This document shows positions 1 to 11,948 of a stretch of DNA of 64,000 nt, one piece after another. Numbering within the stretch: the first letter of the stretch is position 1; the number at the start of each line of letters is the position of its first letter. The notes beneath the pieces were generated by a model. The model made no database searches, had not been told where the DNA came from, and saw nothing but the letters and a program-made list of their open reading frames with translations. The stretch is from assembly GCA_032622095.1 (NCBI GenBank), contig CP136066.1, positions 96,991,319 through 97,055,318 on the forward strand. The letters run 5' to 3'. This stretch comes from Siphonodentalium dalli (lineage: Eukaryota; Mollusca; Scaphopoda; Gadilida; Siphonodentaliidae). The translations under genes and the position numbers were made by a program.

Positions 1-1613
1 ATTATATTTACCATTTGAACGGACATGGCTCATTTGAACATCAAGACTGTTCTATATTGTAGTGGTGGAGATATATAGGTCGACAATGACACGAAATACC
101 GATATACACACCTTATACTCTACACAACCTTACCCTCGTCAAAGCGACTTTCAGCTGTTTTGGTTTTTGTTTCGTATAGAAGTGAAGCAAACGCTCTTTA
201 TTTATATTTATATTAACATAACATTTTAGGCCTGTGATTGAAGGATACAATATAATGACACGGCTGGTTTTTATCTAGTATCTGTATATTTTCGAATATG
301 TGTCTGTCTGCATGTCCACTATTTTTTAGAAAATAATGAGGCCATCTATAGCTATATGACTAATGGAGATAATATTTACCAGAAATGTAACGGTGTGGTT
401 TATAGAACTAGTAAAGGTGTCTCTATCTTTATGGCGCGGATGGGGTTCGGGGCTCTTTACAAAAAATATTAAAAGAAGTATTTGACGTCGGTTGCCACAA
501 AACATGTAAATACACATCGTGACACAGTGAAAGAATGCAAGTGTATCAGGCATTTATAAGACATAATATGTTTTACATTTGCACTATATATGTATCGATA
601 ATTGGTCTCATTCATGGTCCACTTATCAATACCTGCTATTGTGCCCATGCATGTAGTTGCATTGAATTCAACAAAATACACGTGAACGGGTACGGGTAAA
701 TCGATGAACATCGTCGTGGTTACTTGGGTACTTTCAATGCAGCTCATAAAGCAATGGCGATTTAGAACGGGCAGATGTGTCCCATTGACAGGTAACCTTT
801 CACTACGATTTCTCACTCAAAGGTTCATGAATTACACGTAATTCCAGTCAGCTATGCGTTAACCTATCTATTGCAAGATTTCATGGGCACACATCATGCA
901 TTGATAAAGTTGTCATTTTAAACCAGGTTCTATGTTCAAATTCTCGAGGCGGCTTCTAGCACTTTTTTCACTACATTAATGAGAGGTTGTGGTTGATAGA
1001 GTGAGTAGATGGTGCTATAGACGCAGTCTCGACCCATTGTAGGGACGTGTCTATAGATTGTATCCGCGTTAGGAGGGGCGTTCACATTCTAACTACACCC
1101 CATTTTCACCCCCTCCCCATCCCGTTGTGCTTTGATTTTCCCAACTGGTCCCCCACATCCGCCTGAATGGTAGCAAATTATAAATGAATCTTTTTGTCAC
1201 TAGCCGGGGTGGGTATAATCCATTAGACCGACCAGTACAAGAAAATGTGTAGATCTGAGCCTGAACATGGTTCGTCCCGGTGTGAGAAATATTTGAAATC
1301 TGAACATGACATTTTCTAAATCCTAGCATCCAGACTGGCATCAAACGTTCCATTTGTTGGACATTTTGATACCTGACACCCCCCAAAAGTTTGAAAATTT
1401 TCAACAGTTTCTGATAGCCATTTCAGTCCAAATGTTTTACCAAAAATAGGAAAATATGCAAATGTTGGTCTAAAAACTACAAATTCTCCACTAATAAATT
1501 GATGGAATATTAAACTACGGGAACAATTTCAACCTATTGTTGGTGTGAAATTTCCAACAAATGTTTTGTCAAGAATATCATATTTCCAACTGTTGAACAT
1601 TTGACAAAAGTTT

Positions 1614-1636
1614 GGGGGGGGGGGGGGGGGGGGGGG
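1614..1636. repeat. G homopolymer (23 G)
   Basis: This is an uninterrupted run of 23 G. Its length is likely to be polymorphic or inaccurately assembled. Other long G or C runs lie at 14,246-14,267, 26,889-26,902, 29,736-29,761 and 62,235-62,262. Confidence 0.95.
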
Positions 1637-1784
1637 CTGAGACACTATTATAGGAAACAAGGTCACAAGTCTTTGTAATTCATCCTATGTCACAAATATA
1701 CCTGAAATATTCAATTCAGAACAACTAAAGTTGAATGAAATATTGTAATACATTCTTATATGAGCATGTTTATACTTTCGGGTA

Positions 1785-1797
1785 GTTGCCTAGCAAC
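1785..1797. promoter_or_regulatory. Possible RFX X-box
   Basis: GTTGCCTAGCAAC is a perfect inverted repeat (GTTGC-CTA-GCAAC) that fits the X-box bound by RFX/DAF-19 factors of ciliary genes. No promoter or gene is visible beside it, so it may be chance or part of a repeat. Confidence 0.3.
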
Positions 1798-2355
1798 CGT
1801 TGCTAAGCAGGGCCAAATCTCGATGCGGTCTATTCTGAAAATGATCAGTAAGGTCCAAGGAACATATGTGGATGTTTCATGCTTTTATCAATAGTTGTGC
1901 AATTCTTACATTTCCATGCACCAAGCGCCTGGACTACACAGAAGCATGATATATTGGGAAATAACCGATTTTCACCCATTTTGGAAAATGGTCACCAAGT
2001 TTAAAGACATATTTCTCATGACTGAGTCACTGACATGTCTTTTTCGACAATAACGAATTTCTCCATGTAGCATATACGCTACAGATTATTTAGGAGCAAA
2101 CATAACGTATTCAAAACTGATATATAAAATCAGTGGGTAGAAAATATAAGACCCGATATGAAAAAAGCTAATATTTTGGTGAATGACCTTGACCTTTGTG
2201 TGTGACCTTGACCTCTAGAGGTGAAATCCCCGCGTCAAAATAAAGCCCACCAAGGGTGCCACCCCATATTAGTGTAAGGATAGAGTTACTGCATTAAACT
2301 TTCTAGTAGTAGACCATTATAAGTATATTTTGAAAACTGGCCAAAATCACCCTTC

Positions 2356-2369
2356 GTTGCCATGGAAAC
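2356..2369. promoter_or_regulatory. Possible second X-box-like site
   Basis: GTTGCCATGGAAAC differs by one base from the X-box consensus GTTRCCATGGYAAC. It lies about 570 bp from the other candidate. No adjacent gene is visible. Confidence 0.25.
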
Positions 2370-2904
2370 ACAAATTTTGCACACTAAGCTACACTGCCAC
2401 AGTGCTCCCCAGCACTCAGATGAATTTCAGATTATAAGCTTTGAGAAAAATGTTGATAGAATTTTCCCACCAAAATGGTACCATTCTCGGTCCTGGCTCA
2501 TGGACTATTGGTCCCGCTCAGCTCAGTTTCGAAGTTCTGCATGGCATGCATGCCCATTTCCCTTAAGAAACATGGCCTAATCTCAAAAGACGTTTTTTAG
2601 GCAAACTTCCATACTGCATCCTTTAAAAAGAATTTGTCATGCCTCATAATGTACTGGGAGGACAACCATAATACAACCTAGAGTTTTCACTTGATTAAGT
2701 AACATGTTTAATAACCCAGCAGATCACTACCTTGCTACCTTTTCGGAACAGCAGAGAATAATGTTTGGGATATATATGAACAATTAACTTGTTAGGTGCA
2801 TAAGAAATGTTAGTATTCAATCTAAATAACACATAATAGTCAAACTTTGTCATCATCCACAACTTGTATGTGGTTGCATGGCACGCAGCATGGGCAATAT
2901 TTAC

Positions 2905-3965
2905 CATTTTTCACATTTTTGCCGCCATTTTGAGCCAAGGTGACAATCTTGGAACCAATGAACTGGAATATGCATAATATATGGAATGTTTCACTAAAAT
3001 TGCACAGTTGTGCCCATTTCTTGATGAAATATAACTAGAAATCACAATGGTGTCAAATCGAATTTTTGAGAGATCAGTAGGGTTTCTGACTTCATGAATG
3101 GCATATTTCATTTCTCCAATGGTCAGTTAACATGAATAGCACAACATAAAGTGAGAATTCTCAATCAGTACCAAATAGCATAAACTGATCTTAAAGATAT
3201 TAGAGACAAAATTTTCCACTTCCTACTGCCATTTTGGCAGCCATTTTTCAGCCATTCTGAGCCAATGTGACAATTTTTGTACTAATGATTTGGAATATGT
3301 ATCAAAAATGGAATGCTTCACTAAAATTTCACAGTTCTGCCCAGTTCTTGATGAAATAATACTAGAAATCTCAATGGTAATTTTTGGTAAAATTTTATAC
3401 CACTTTCTGTAAAATCGAATATTTGAGGGATCAGAAAGGTTTATGATCCCATGAATGGCATATTTCATTGCACCAATGGTCAGTTAACTTGAAAATACAA
3501 CATAAAGTCACAATTTTCAACCAGTACGAAAATCATAAACTGATCTTAAAGACATTAGAGAAAACAAATCAAATTTTCCACTTCCGGCTGTCATTTTGGG
3601 TGCCATTTTTTCAGCCACTTTAAGCCAAAGTGACAATTTTTGTACTAATGAGTTGGAATATGCATAAGAAATGGAATGTTTTACTAAAATTCACAGTTCT
3701 GCCCATATCTTGATGAAATATGACTAGACATCCCAATGGTGATTTTTGGTAACATTTGAAACCGCTTTCTGTAAATTCGAATTTTTGAGGGCTCAGAAGG
3801 GTTTCTGAATGGCATATTTCATTGCTCCAATGGACAGTTAACATGAATAATCCAACATAAAGTCACAATTATCAACCAGTACCAAACAGCATAAACTGAT
3901 CTTAAAGATATTAGAGAAAAAAATTAAATTTTCCACTTCCATCTGCCATTTTGACGGCCATCTTG
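2905..3965. repeat. Tandem triplication, ~330-360-bp unit
   Basis: Three diverged direct copies can be followed by the recurring GAGCCAAxGTGAC motif near 2,932, 3,259 and 3,620. Each copy is closed by a TTCCACTTCC...GCCATTTTG motif. Frames of 66-81 codons on the minus strand recur in each copy with related translations (MKYAIH...), but they shift and truncate from copy to copy. I read them as repeat-borne frames, not genes. Confidence 0.8.
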
Positions 3966-4270
3966 GACGGTGAGTTTCAATTTTAGCCTATTATAGTGGC
4001 ATTTTGTCTTATCTTCACACAACTGTATACATTTGTATATATATGACAACTTGACAAGACTGCCTCACTATAATTTGCATCAAACTGATTTAGTGAACCG
4101 TCTGAAAAACGGCGGCCATGTTGGGCGCCATCTTGAATTTAACGGGTTTCACTTAACCGAAAGCTGGAACCAGCTGGATTATGATCAGGGATATAGTGCA
4201 CAAAATAACTATGTGCGAAGTTTTGTGCTTCTATCCGGAAGTGAACGATTCTTCTATTATTGTCGGTTAA
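3966..4270. other. Spacer, no gene recognised
   Basis: Contains a GGCGGCCATGTTGGGCGCCATCTTG-type stretch at about 4,110-4,135 that recalls the GCC/CATCTTGGAT motif of the ~160-bp repeats farther along. It ends in the TTAA (4,267-4,270) that abuts the composite element. No coding signal is seen. Confidence 0.4.
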
Positions 4271-4536
4271 AGGTACTCAATCCGTAAAGAGGGTCCCCAT
4301 CTCAACAGATTCCAACAACAACAATCCGATCAGATGGTCCTATATTACTATTTCTTTGGCTTTGGGGGTAAAACATATTTGATTCGAGTCGAGGAACCCA
4401 TCAAACAAAGCTCAGAGTTAATAGATATTGATTTTTTAAATTTGTTATTAACTCGAGATGAGTACTAATAACTGCCGTAATCTGCTCTGGATGTGTACTC
4501 CAAATCTATTCAAACAGACAAGAATGGATAACTCTA
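4271..4536. mobile_element. Left half of a TTAA-type palindromic MITE
   Basis: Starts AGGTACTCAATCC directly after TTAA. It matches the left half of the complete 438-bp element at 60,664-61,101: same ATTACTATTTCTTTGGCTTT, GATTCGAGTCGAGGAACCCA and GATAACTCTAAAA stretches. The right half appears about 20 kb away at 24,394-24,584, ending in TTAA. The four-copy array therefore lies inside this element. TTAA duplications are typical of piggyBac and Kolobok transposons. Family assignment is inference. Confidence 0.75.
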
Positions 4537-4626
4537 AAATTGTGTAGGGAAACTAGAATCAGATAAAAATCATCCCATGGCCACTGATTGGTGCATTATG
4601 TTGACAATATAAATACATAAATAAAT
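4537..4626. repeat. 90-bp direct repeat flanking the array, left copy
   Basis: This 90-bp stretch recurs at the same length and essentially the same sequence at 23,981-24,070, on the far side of the array. At the right it is part of a complete 451-bp inverted-repeat element (23,943-24,393). Here both ends of that element are missing. The join to the preceding MITE falls within a run of A's, so a microhomology-mediated event is possible. Confidence 0.85.
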
Positions 4627-4706
4627 GTCCATTTCAAGAATGCTATATTCCCAAAATTTAAAGCTGTAGTTCATTGGATAACTTCAATAAAGGTTAAAAT
4701 AATAAA

Positions 4707-5165
4707 ATGGAGTATTTCTACTATGAGTATAATCGCAGGCTTTATGAGAAAACCGAAATTCAGGGGGGTGGGGGGTGTCATTTATGGAAAGGTAGCAAAG
4801 ATAGTGATGGATATGGGAAGATGAGAGTGACTTGGCCAGAAATATGGAAAAGAGAACATGATTCAGCTACACAGCCAACACACCGCTTGAATTATATGAT
4901 CCAGAATCGGTTGTCAAGGGACCAAGTTCCTGTATATGGTGGCCCGGAGAGTCTCGAGTGTAGTCACTTGTGTGGGGAGAGGGCCTGTATCAATATAGCG
5001 CACTTGATATTTGAAAGCCATCTCCATAACCAGCAACGAATTAGATGCCGAAGCTTGGAAGTTAATGGAACAATGTTTAGGGTGTTCACCAGAATGCATT
5101 ATATAAGTTTCCAAGAGGTGCATATAATATATATACATATATTTGTGTTCATTTTTTCCTGTTAA
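4707..5165 (+). CDS. His-Me finger (I-PpoI-type) endonuclease, module copy 1
   Basis: 152-residue frame; an in-frame TAA lies four codons before the ATG, supporting this start. Visible signature of the zinc-binding loop region of His-Me homing endonucleases: GCHLWKG (24-29), GYG (35-37), HRLNY (59-63), CSHLCGERACINIAHL (85-100) and HNQQRIRC (107-114). By family analogy H87 is the general base and N108 binds the metal, with Cys/His residues holding zinc. After about residue 119 the frame appears wrong: one base along, the DNA reads EQCLGCSPECII then stop, the expected C-x2-C...C tail. Such enzymes cut DNA at long target sites. No intron or rDNA target is visible here; the gene faces the transposase gene tail to tail. 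Confidence 0.75.
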   Translation: MEYFYYEYNRRLYEKTEIQGGGGCHLWKGSKDSDGYGKMRVTWPEIWKREHDSATQPTHRLNYMIQNRLSRDQVPVYGGPESLECSHLCGERACINIAHLIFESHLHNQQRIRCRSLEVNGTMFRVFTRMHYISFQEVHIIYIHIFVFIFSC

Positions 5166-5644
5166 CCCTTCGCCCCTCATGGAATTTGCTATAGCCATAT
5201 GTTCTATTTTCTTTTTATTTTGAGGCAAAAGCTTATTCTTTTCATACAATCGCTCCTCCTGATGTTCTGCGTGAAGTTTGTACAGCGTTTCTCTCCTGTT
5301 TACTCTTATCTTTTTAACAGTTAACTTCTTCTTTCGCTTCTTTCGGTTATTTTCTGCCTTCTGATAGCTGTTAAGAGACCGATCGACTTTACTCCCGCTG
5401 GTAATGGGACAACCAACATGTTCACATAAGTCCCTTATAGAATTCGCTGTTCCACAATTAACCGAGTGCACCATTGAGTGTGCACGCCCAAAAACATTCC
5501 TCGAAAATGTCACATTTTTAGGAAGAGAAGTTCTTAATGACCTGTTGACAGCTTCAACTTTCTGCGTGTTAGTGTTCAACTTTGTTTTTTCTAACATTGA
5601 TGTCCCTTACCGAGCATGAAGGCTTAATAAGCCTTCAACAAGGA

Positions 5645-5880
5645 TTCGCCAAGGATTCGAGTGCTTATGTCAATCACAATAAGCATTCGCTTAGGACTCG
5701 AGTGCTTATATCGATCACAGTAAGCACTCGCTTAGGACTCGAGTGCTTATATCGATCACAGTAAGCACTCGCTTAGGACTCGAATGCATCGCTTAGGACT
5801 CAAGTGATTAAGATGCAGTGCAGGTATAAGCACTCGATAAGGAATCGAATCCTTAGGTCTCCCACATAAGCACTCTGGAA
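5645..5880. repeat. Left subterminal repeats of the 3.2-kb element
   Basis: About three ~40-bp direct copies of a unit reading CTTAGGACTCGAGTGCTTAT plus ATCGATCACAGTAAGCACTCG, then looser GCACTCG/GAGTGCTTA motifs. Such subterminal clusters commonly serve as transposase binding sites, but that role is inferred. Confidence 0.7.
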
Positions 5881-8449
5881 AATGAGGGCTTGTGGCGAAG
5901 GCTAACATTTTCTGTTAACTAATAAAATTTAGACTTCAGCCAGACATATGACTCTAAAATCAGCATTCAAATTAAGGCTTCAATATATTGTTGGCCTCTT
6001 AGCCCTCGATGCTCGACTTAGAATATTTCAATACAAAACTGTTCTGAATCTGAAGCTGCAAATTAACCAAGTCCAACATGGAGATATATATGGAAAAATT
6101 AATAATTATATGGCAAATTTGTAGTTTTAACAATTTGTTTGGCAATATACATTTGAAAATATTCTGAATTTGTCAAGTTTCACATGGTGTAAATATTGTG
6201 GTTTAATCCGAATTTTAATAAATTAAAATTAATTAAATAATTAATACAATTAATAATTTTTCAACTTGTAGGACCCCATATGGAAATGTCATATAGAAAC
6301 CTATAGGAAATTCATATTGGAAATGACGATTCACATTAGGAAAATTATAGGATCGTATTTCCTATAGGAAAATTGCCATGGATAAGAACATTTTGAGACA
6401 ACCTAAAGCAATAAATAATTTTATAGGAGATTTTGCAATTTTCTCAAGATCTCTATATTTTTCTCAAGATGTGTTGGCCCACTGATAATTCAGAACAGCT
6501 AGTCTATATCATCCAAGGTACCAATGGAGACCCTCTAGCCACATCCCTGTATAAGTCTGATTCATCTCATTGCCAGTAATAAATCACTTTAACATTGTAA
6601 TCAATCCTACTATTTAATTGGGACAACTGCTTCACTCTGTGTCTATGAGTACCTGTTATGTAATCACCCTGACTTTCCCTCAATGCAAATTGAGACCAGA
6701 TGGAATTTTCTCAAATTTCACAAACTTTGGATGGCTCACAATGGGAAGTCATGGGTTTATATTGGTTTTCTTTATGTCACATGCAGGATTATTTACTGAT
6801 AGTTTAAATTCAGGTGAGAAAATACTTTGCATTTATTTTATCAAATTATAACATATAGGATGATGTTTATATTTATACTTTATTCGTAATTCAAGTATTA
6901 TAAATCACTGGCAATTTAATTTATAGTTAATAACATTTTAAATTGACAGGTCTCCAAAAAATATGAAATTTTGCTGAGGTTGCCTGACAGATACAGGTCA
7001 ATTAATTGTCAGCATTACAATTTGCATGGAGTTACAAAAATAATGTTGGGGTCAGCAAAGAAAATAATTATACCATCTATTTAACTGTTATTTTAAAAAT
7101 TCAGCATTAAATAGATGCATGGTATCATAATTTTTCTTTAAAATAACTGCTCAATTTTGTGCATTGATTTTTAAACTGACAATCTCCATCTGTTGACAAT
7201 TAACTGCATGAATTGATATTTGGGTAAATACTAAAAAGGTTGTGTGGACTTCTGGTGTTTTATGAATTTTCAGTGTACATAATCTATTTATTATTCATAA
7301 TTAATTAATTATTAGTATATGCATGGTAACATCAATTTCAGAGGAAGATAATGTTGGCATATTGAACAAGTACATTATACACGTCTTGTTTGAACCTATA
7401 TTTGGTAATTTAAATGCAGAGGAGCCATGCAATGGGTTCCAAAACTAGTAATATATAGAGCGTTCTTATAATCACGTGATTGGATACGGGACGCGCCGCC
7501 ATGTTGGATGTATATCCTATAGGAGCAATATTGATATAGGAACCTATATGAGACCATATCGCTGCATGGTCCAATGATTTCCTATTTAACAAGAAAATGA
7601 CAGCAAAGGGCATTAATGCAAAAAGTAAGTTATTAGCATTGTAAAACTAGCATTATATTATAAATTAGATTTCTTATTTTCTTATTATTTGAACCATTTC
7701 CTTCCAGTTAATGCACACATTTAGAATATCTAATCAGCTATCTAATCTCAATTTTGGATATGCCTGCATTTTGATATCATAAACTGAGTATCACTCAAAG
7801 GTTGGTTTATCAGATGTTAAATCCACAAAAAACATCACCAATATCATTTTTTGGGCATTTAGCTAAAAATATTAATATTCAGTCCAATACAATTTTGATA
7901 TATTTACAAACAACTGTATCATTCACATAACTCATTTTCTGAAACAAATAATATCATTTCAGTTATTTCTGATGTAAACATAATTTAAAATTTGTTTACT
8001 ATTTCTCATTTCAGAATTTGAAAACGACTCCCAGAAAAGAAGTCTGAGACTACATGCATCGCCAGTGGAATTGACATATATCCTAAACAATTTATTAGCT
8101 TAAGGCCCAATAAGGGGCGACCTACACGGAGCCTGAGAGTACAGAAATCAAATTGCATTAAACATGGACATGATAGTGACAGCTAACATAAATTCTTGAT
8201 ATACATATATACTCAAAATTGTTCATTTCACAAATATAAAATTGTTATCACTTCATAATTGTTTTGTTATTTCTAGCATCTCCAGAATGGATATCCAATT
8301 TTGATGACACCACCCATATTCCCATGCATCCTGCGTAGAGTTATCCCTCATTTCCATGCAGTATAGGTAACTCTATGAAAACAGGCCATCATTTCACCAT
8401 AATCTTTAGCATTCGGGGACCAATTTAAGGATTCGAGACATGGTTCGTA

Positions 8450-8665
8450 AGGCTTCATTTAAGCCTTCATCATTTGCATATAAGGCTTCGAAGCCTTAAA
8501 TATAAGCCTTCGAAGCCTTATATGCAAATTATGAAGTCTTATTTAGCCTTCGAGTGCTTACGGGAACCAACAAGCCTTCTATAGGGCCGACTTATTTAAA
8601 TGAGCTAAACCCTCGAAGGCTTAATAAGCCTTCGAGTGCTTATGGGAGTACTTAGCTCATTTAAA
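8450..8665. repeat. Right subterminal palindromes of the 3.2-kb element
   Basis: Two nested palindromic blocks: TTTGCATATAAGGCTTCGAA with its inverse around 8,475-8,530, and GGGCCGACTTATTTAAATGA with its inverse around 8,584-8,680. AGCCTTCGA/TCGAAGGCT motifs match those of the left end. Confidence 0.75.
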
Positions 8666-11600
8666 TAAGTCGGCCCTATTGAGGGCTAAATTCTGTTTCG
8701 AGTGCTTATTTTGCCTGTAACTGGCCCATTGCATTGATTGAGATAAGGATTCATTTAAGTCTTCATTTGTAAGCATTCGAATCCTTCCTGAATGCTTACC
8801 GAGGGCTTGTGATTTCGGTAAGGGGTCCCGAGTCGATAGTCAGCAAGTTCGCGCAGTATTGTTGATGTGCACTCATTCTGACTGAGTTTAAAGTTTTTGC
8901 CTAGCAGATAACTGTCCTTAATCCAATTAGAACTTTTGCTGGCTTTACACATATACGAATATTTCTTGCAAAGTACGTGGTTCCCCTGATAGCACAACAC
9001 AAGCGCATCTTTAACATACGACATTCTGCTGTTTATGTTGTGGATGTTTCCTTTATGGTGTTTTATTGCCTTTCTGATTTCAGAGTTGCACCGATCAGCA
9101 AAATCAAGTGCTAATTTATCTTGCATTTTAGTTCTTTCTCTTACAGTTTTCGAAACAATGATTTTATTGAGATATTTGTGATTTTTTACAAATTTCCGAT
9201 GATTTCGGGAAACATGGGTCTAATTGATGAAAAGGTTGAACATTAGTCACGTTATCTTCAAATAGTTCCTGAGCCGCCAAGTAACTCGCACAGTCAGGAT
9301 CTGTGGTAATGTTCTCAACCTGAATTCCACTTGTATCTTTAAGATTAGTGAGAACCTCTTTCGCGAGAGCCTTTTCGTCACCAATGTTGTGTTCGAAAGG
9401 TATCGTAGCATAGCAGTCGCCTTTGAAACACTCATGATTCGGTGCTGCTTTGAGATGATGACGTCCTTTCGAACACAACTTGTTATGGATAGCGAGTCCA
9501 ATAATGTCATGGTCTTTTGTCACATTCTCTGCCACAGTATAAATTGATTGAGTCGCAGGTTGGAAGGGATTTTTCCCCACACCGGAATAAATACTGTTAT
9601 TGTACATGGCATCGCCTTGAACATCGATAACATGTGGGTTAATTTTGCCCATATGCCTTTGATTCGATATAAAACGTGAACGTCGTTTCACCATATCTGC
9701 CTTATTTTCTTCCACAATCTTTACGAGAACCTTATTTGATGTTTTCTGCAGGCCATGAGCAGACGGTGCTGGGATATTAGAGCTGAGACAAATGCGACGG
9801 AAGCTGTGTGCTGCTATTGGTGTTTTACTAAGACCTATTGCTAACCCAAGATTTGGCTTTCCACTACGTCGACCTGGTCTCTTAGTCGGGACCTCCTCGA
9901 ACAAGGTGAACATACTTGATTTGTATTTGCATTTATCACACACCATTTTTTGTCGACACCCAACTCCTCTCGCTTCCTCGGAATTCATATCCCAATGGAG
10001 GAACCCTTCACAAATTGGATGTGAGGCATGATGTTCTTTAAATGCAGTATTCCACATCTCAGCATTTAGGCGTACATGAACTGTACGATATGAGTCGCTC
10101 TCCCTTTCCCATGTAGATAGAGGTATTCGTTGCGACCCATACCTGAAAAGGGCAAAATGGACCTCTTTAAGACATTGAAATCTAACAAAATTTTATCAAT
10201 CTCACGCAGTATATTTTTTTACCTGCAAATACACCCCCCCCCCAACGGCTTGGGTGATTAATGTAAAACCCGCCTTATTTAATTTTCCTGTAACCATTTA
10301 AAATATAGGATGTGTTGTAAGGGGCTGTATTTTCAATAAATGAAGCCCCTAGCACCACTACAGTTCTGATGTTTAACCCTCACACTGCCAAATACTTTAT
10401 TGGGAAATTATGCCCCTTCATATTGGTGGAGAAGGGTTAAATAACAATTCTCAGACCGATTTCTTTGATCATTATATCCGATGCATATTTTAGCACCTCT
10501 TAAAAGTTATAGTGGAAATCATTTAACCCCTAGCATGTAACTGTTATTCAATACAAGGATACATGCTTATATGTTCTGTTTACAGTCAATGGGCTGTTTG
10601 AACCATAGCCAGGTTTTAAGTAGTGCATCTATATTAAAATATAGCTGTATAGACACATGACACATACCTTTGTTTTCCTAATGGGGGAACTAAATTGATC
10701 TCGATTCTTGGGTTGACCAGCATCTGGATCTTGTCATGATTCCTCTGTCCTGGTGTGTTCATTGTGTTGGTTGTTATGTTTTCACCACCATTGGCAGTCA
10801 AAGGGTTAATTATTTTGGAACATTTTCTCTTTAATTGTGTAGCTGGTGAATTTTTCTGTTTAGAACTTAACTGATGTCCAGGTTTAAAACCAACTTTATT
10901 ACTGAATCTGAATCGACCAGTGTATGTCCTCTCTGTGCTCATTTTTGCCCATTTTGTCCAGAAATGATGAATCACATAGTAAGAAATCCAACCTTTTTCA
11001 TGAAATGTATGAACTTTATATCAACTAAAGGTAACTAGGTTCTGAGGGTATATGAAATGCTTTGTGTGTGTGTTGGAATCAAATGTTAGTTCTGGGCACA
11101 ATTAATAGAATTGTTTATATTAACTCTGTGCCTACTGCCAAATTTCCCAATAAATTTTAAGTGTCAAACAAAACTTATCAAATTATCAGATTCTGTGTAT
11201 AGATAAAAGCATTGGTTTTCATTGTAACTTTGCAGGTGAAGATGTGCTGCAACAGAAACTATTGAGTCTCAGAGTTTTAAAGTGACACAGTGAACTGAAT
11301 TCACCTCTTTACTGAGGCAGCCTCAGCTGAATTATCCATTTTCTGGAATTGGTGGTCAATGGTTAACGAATGCTCATACCGGAAAGGTTGGATTCCTCAC
11401 TGTGATAATTATGCGTATACATATGCCTATATAACTGATCTTTTTCCATGATGCTGTTCAGATTATATACATAAATGACAGTTATATGCAAAATTTACAA
11501 AATGTTTTTGTGTTAATATTCTTCAAAAACCAAAGGGTTAACATTTATGGCTGCAATAGGGTTAATGTTGACTTCCCAACTTGTATTAACATGTAATCAC

Positions 11601-11948
11601 ATAAACATATATCAGTTGACCTGAAATAATGGACTATTGAGTTTCATGTCCCCTTAGTAGCTAGAACGCGTCATGTCTGGGATCAGACGATTCAACCCTG
11701 GTTTATTTTGAATACGGGTATGTCACTTCATTGTAAATAATTTAACACAGATTGATGGATGAAAATTGATATATATTTTAATAAGAAGGAAATGTTCATA
11801 GCAAAACATCAGTAAAAAATTGGGTTGATTTCTCTTGATCTTCTGTGAGCTATAGCTACAGATGGGTGTCCATTTCAAGAATGCTATATTTCCCAAAATT
11901 TAAAGCTGTAGTTCATTGGATAACTTCAATAAAGGTTAAAATAATAAA

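Larger units (their letters stand above)
1..2904. other. AT-rich intergenic DNA, no gene recognised
   Basis: No reading frame here has a recognisable domain, plausible codon pattern or convincing splice signals. The longest open frames (about 70-115 codons) look like chance frames. The stretch holds a 23-G homopolymer, two RFX X-box-like sites and a doubled nuclear-receptor-type half-site motif, listed separately. It is probably old repeat-derived DNA. Confidence 0.5.
5604..8824. mobile_element. 3.2-kb non-autonomous element inside module copy 1
   Basis: Absent from the other three modules, so both edges are defined: copies 2-4 read GATGTCCCGAGTCG where copy 1 has the insert. Ends are CCCTTACCGA...TCGGTAAGGG (10-bp inverted repeats), giving a GT duplication; a 5-bp GTCCC duplication with an asymmetric left end is the alternative reading. 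Subterminal DNA is dense in repeated GAGTGCTTA and AAGGCTT motifs on both sides. The interior (about 5,900-8,400) is AT-rich with no coding signal. Superfamily not determined. Confidence 0.85.
4914..10942 (-). pseudogene. DDE transposase of module copy 1, split by an insertion
   Basis: Exon 1 runs 10,942-10,668 (MSTERTY start), intron 10,667-10,143, exon 2 from 10,142. The main frame 10,057-9,164 matches copies 3 and 4; after the shared frameshift at the GGG of 9,216-9,218 the frame continues to 8,825, where a 3.2-kb element interrupts it after RLGT. The rest resumes at 5,603 (SMLEKTK). A 2-base insertion near 5,200 changes the C-terminus and runs it on to 4,914. Exon 1 differs from the other copies by three one-base insertions that restore frame but change ~30 residues (NPRIEINLVPP here). 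The insertion disrupts the region carrying the presumed catalytic Glu, so the copy is inactive. Confidence 0.8.
4626..11866. mobile_element. Tandem module copy 1 (interrupted)
   Basis: First of four head-to-tail copies of a ~4.03-kb module; it is 7.24 kb long because a 3.2-kb element (5,604-8,824) sits inside its transposase. The module starts TGTCCATTT and ends GAGCTATAGCTACAGATGG. Layout: endonuclease gene (+), then the convergent transposase (-) with a 5' exon and a ~525-bp intron, then ~0.9 kb of AT-rich DNA presumed to hold the promoter regions. I found no convincing terminal inverted repeats at the module's own ends. Confidence 0.85.

Noticed and set aside
326-816. Minus frames of 75 and 115 codons in the left flank
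   Set aside because: Biased, motif-free translations in AT-rich DNA; no support for a gene.
1093-1404. 103-codon minus frame ending in WGGGENGV
   Set aside because: No recognisable domain, low-complexity end, no splice or promoter context; probably chance.
9247-9510. 87-codon minus frame MTLLDSLSITSCV in each module
   Set aside because: Overlapping alternative frame of the transposase; no family resemblance.
9792-10031. 79-codon plus-strand frame MRRKLCAAIGVLL, repeated in each module
   Set aside because: It lies antisense to the transposase exon 2; its conservation follows from that gene, and it has no independent motif.
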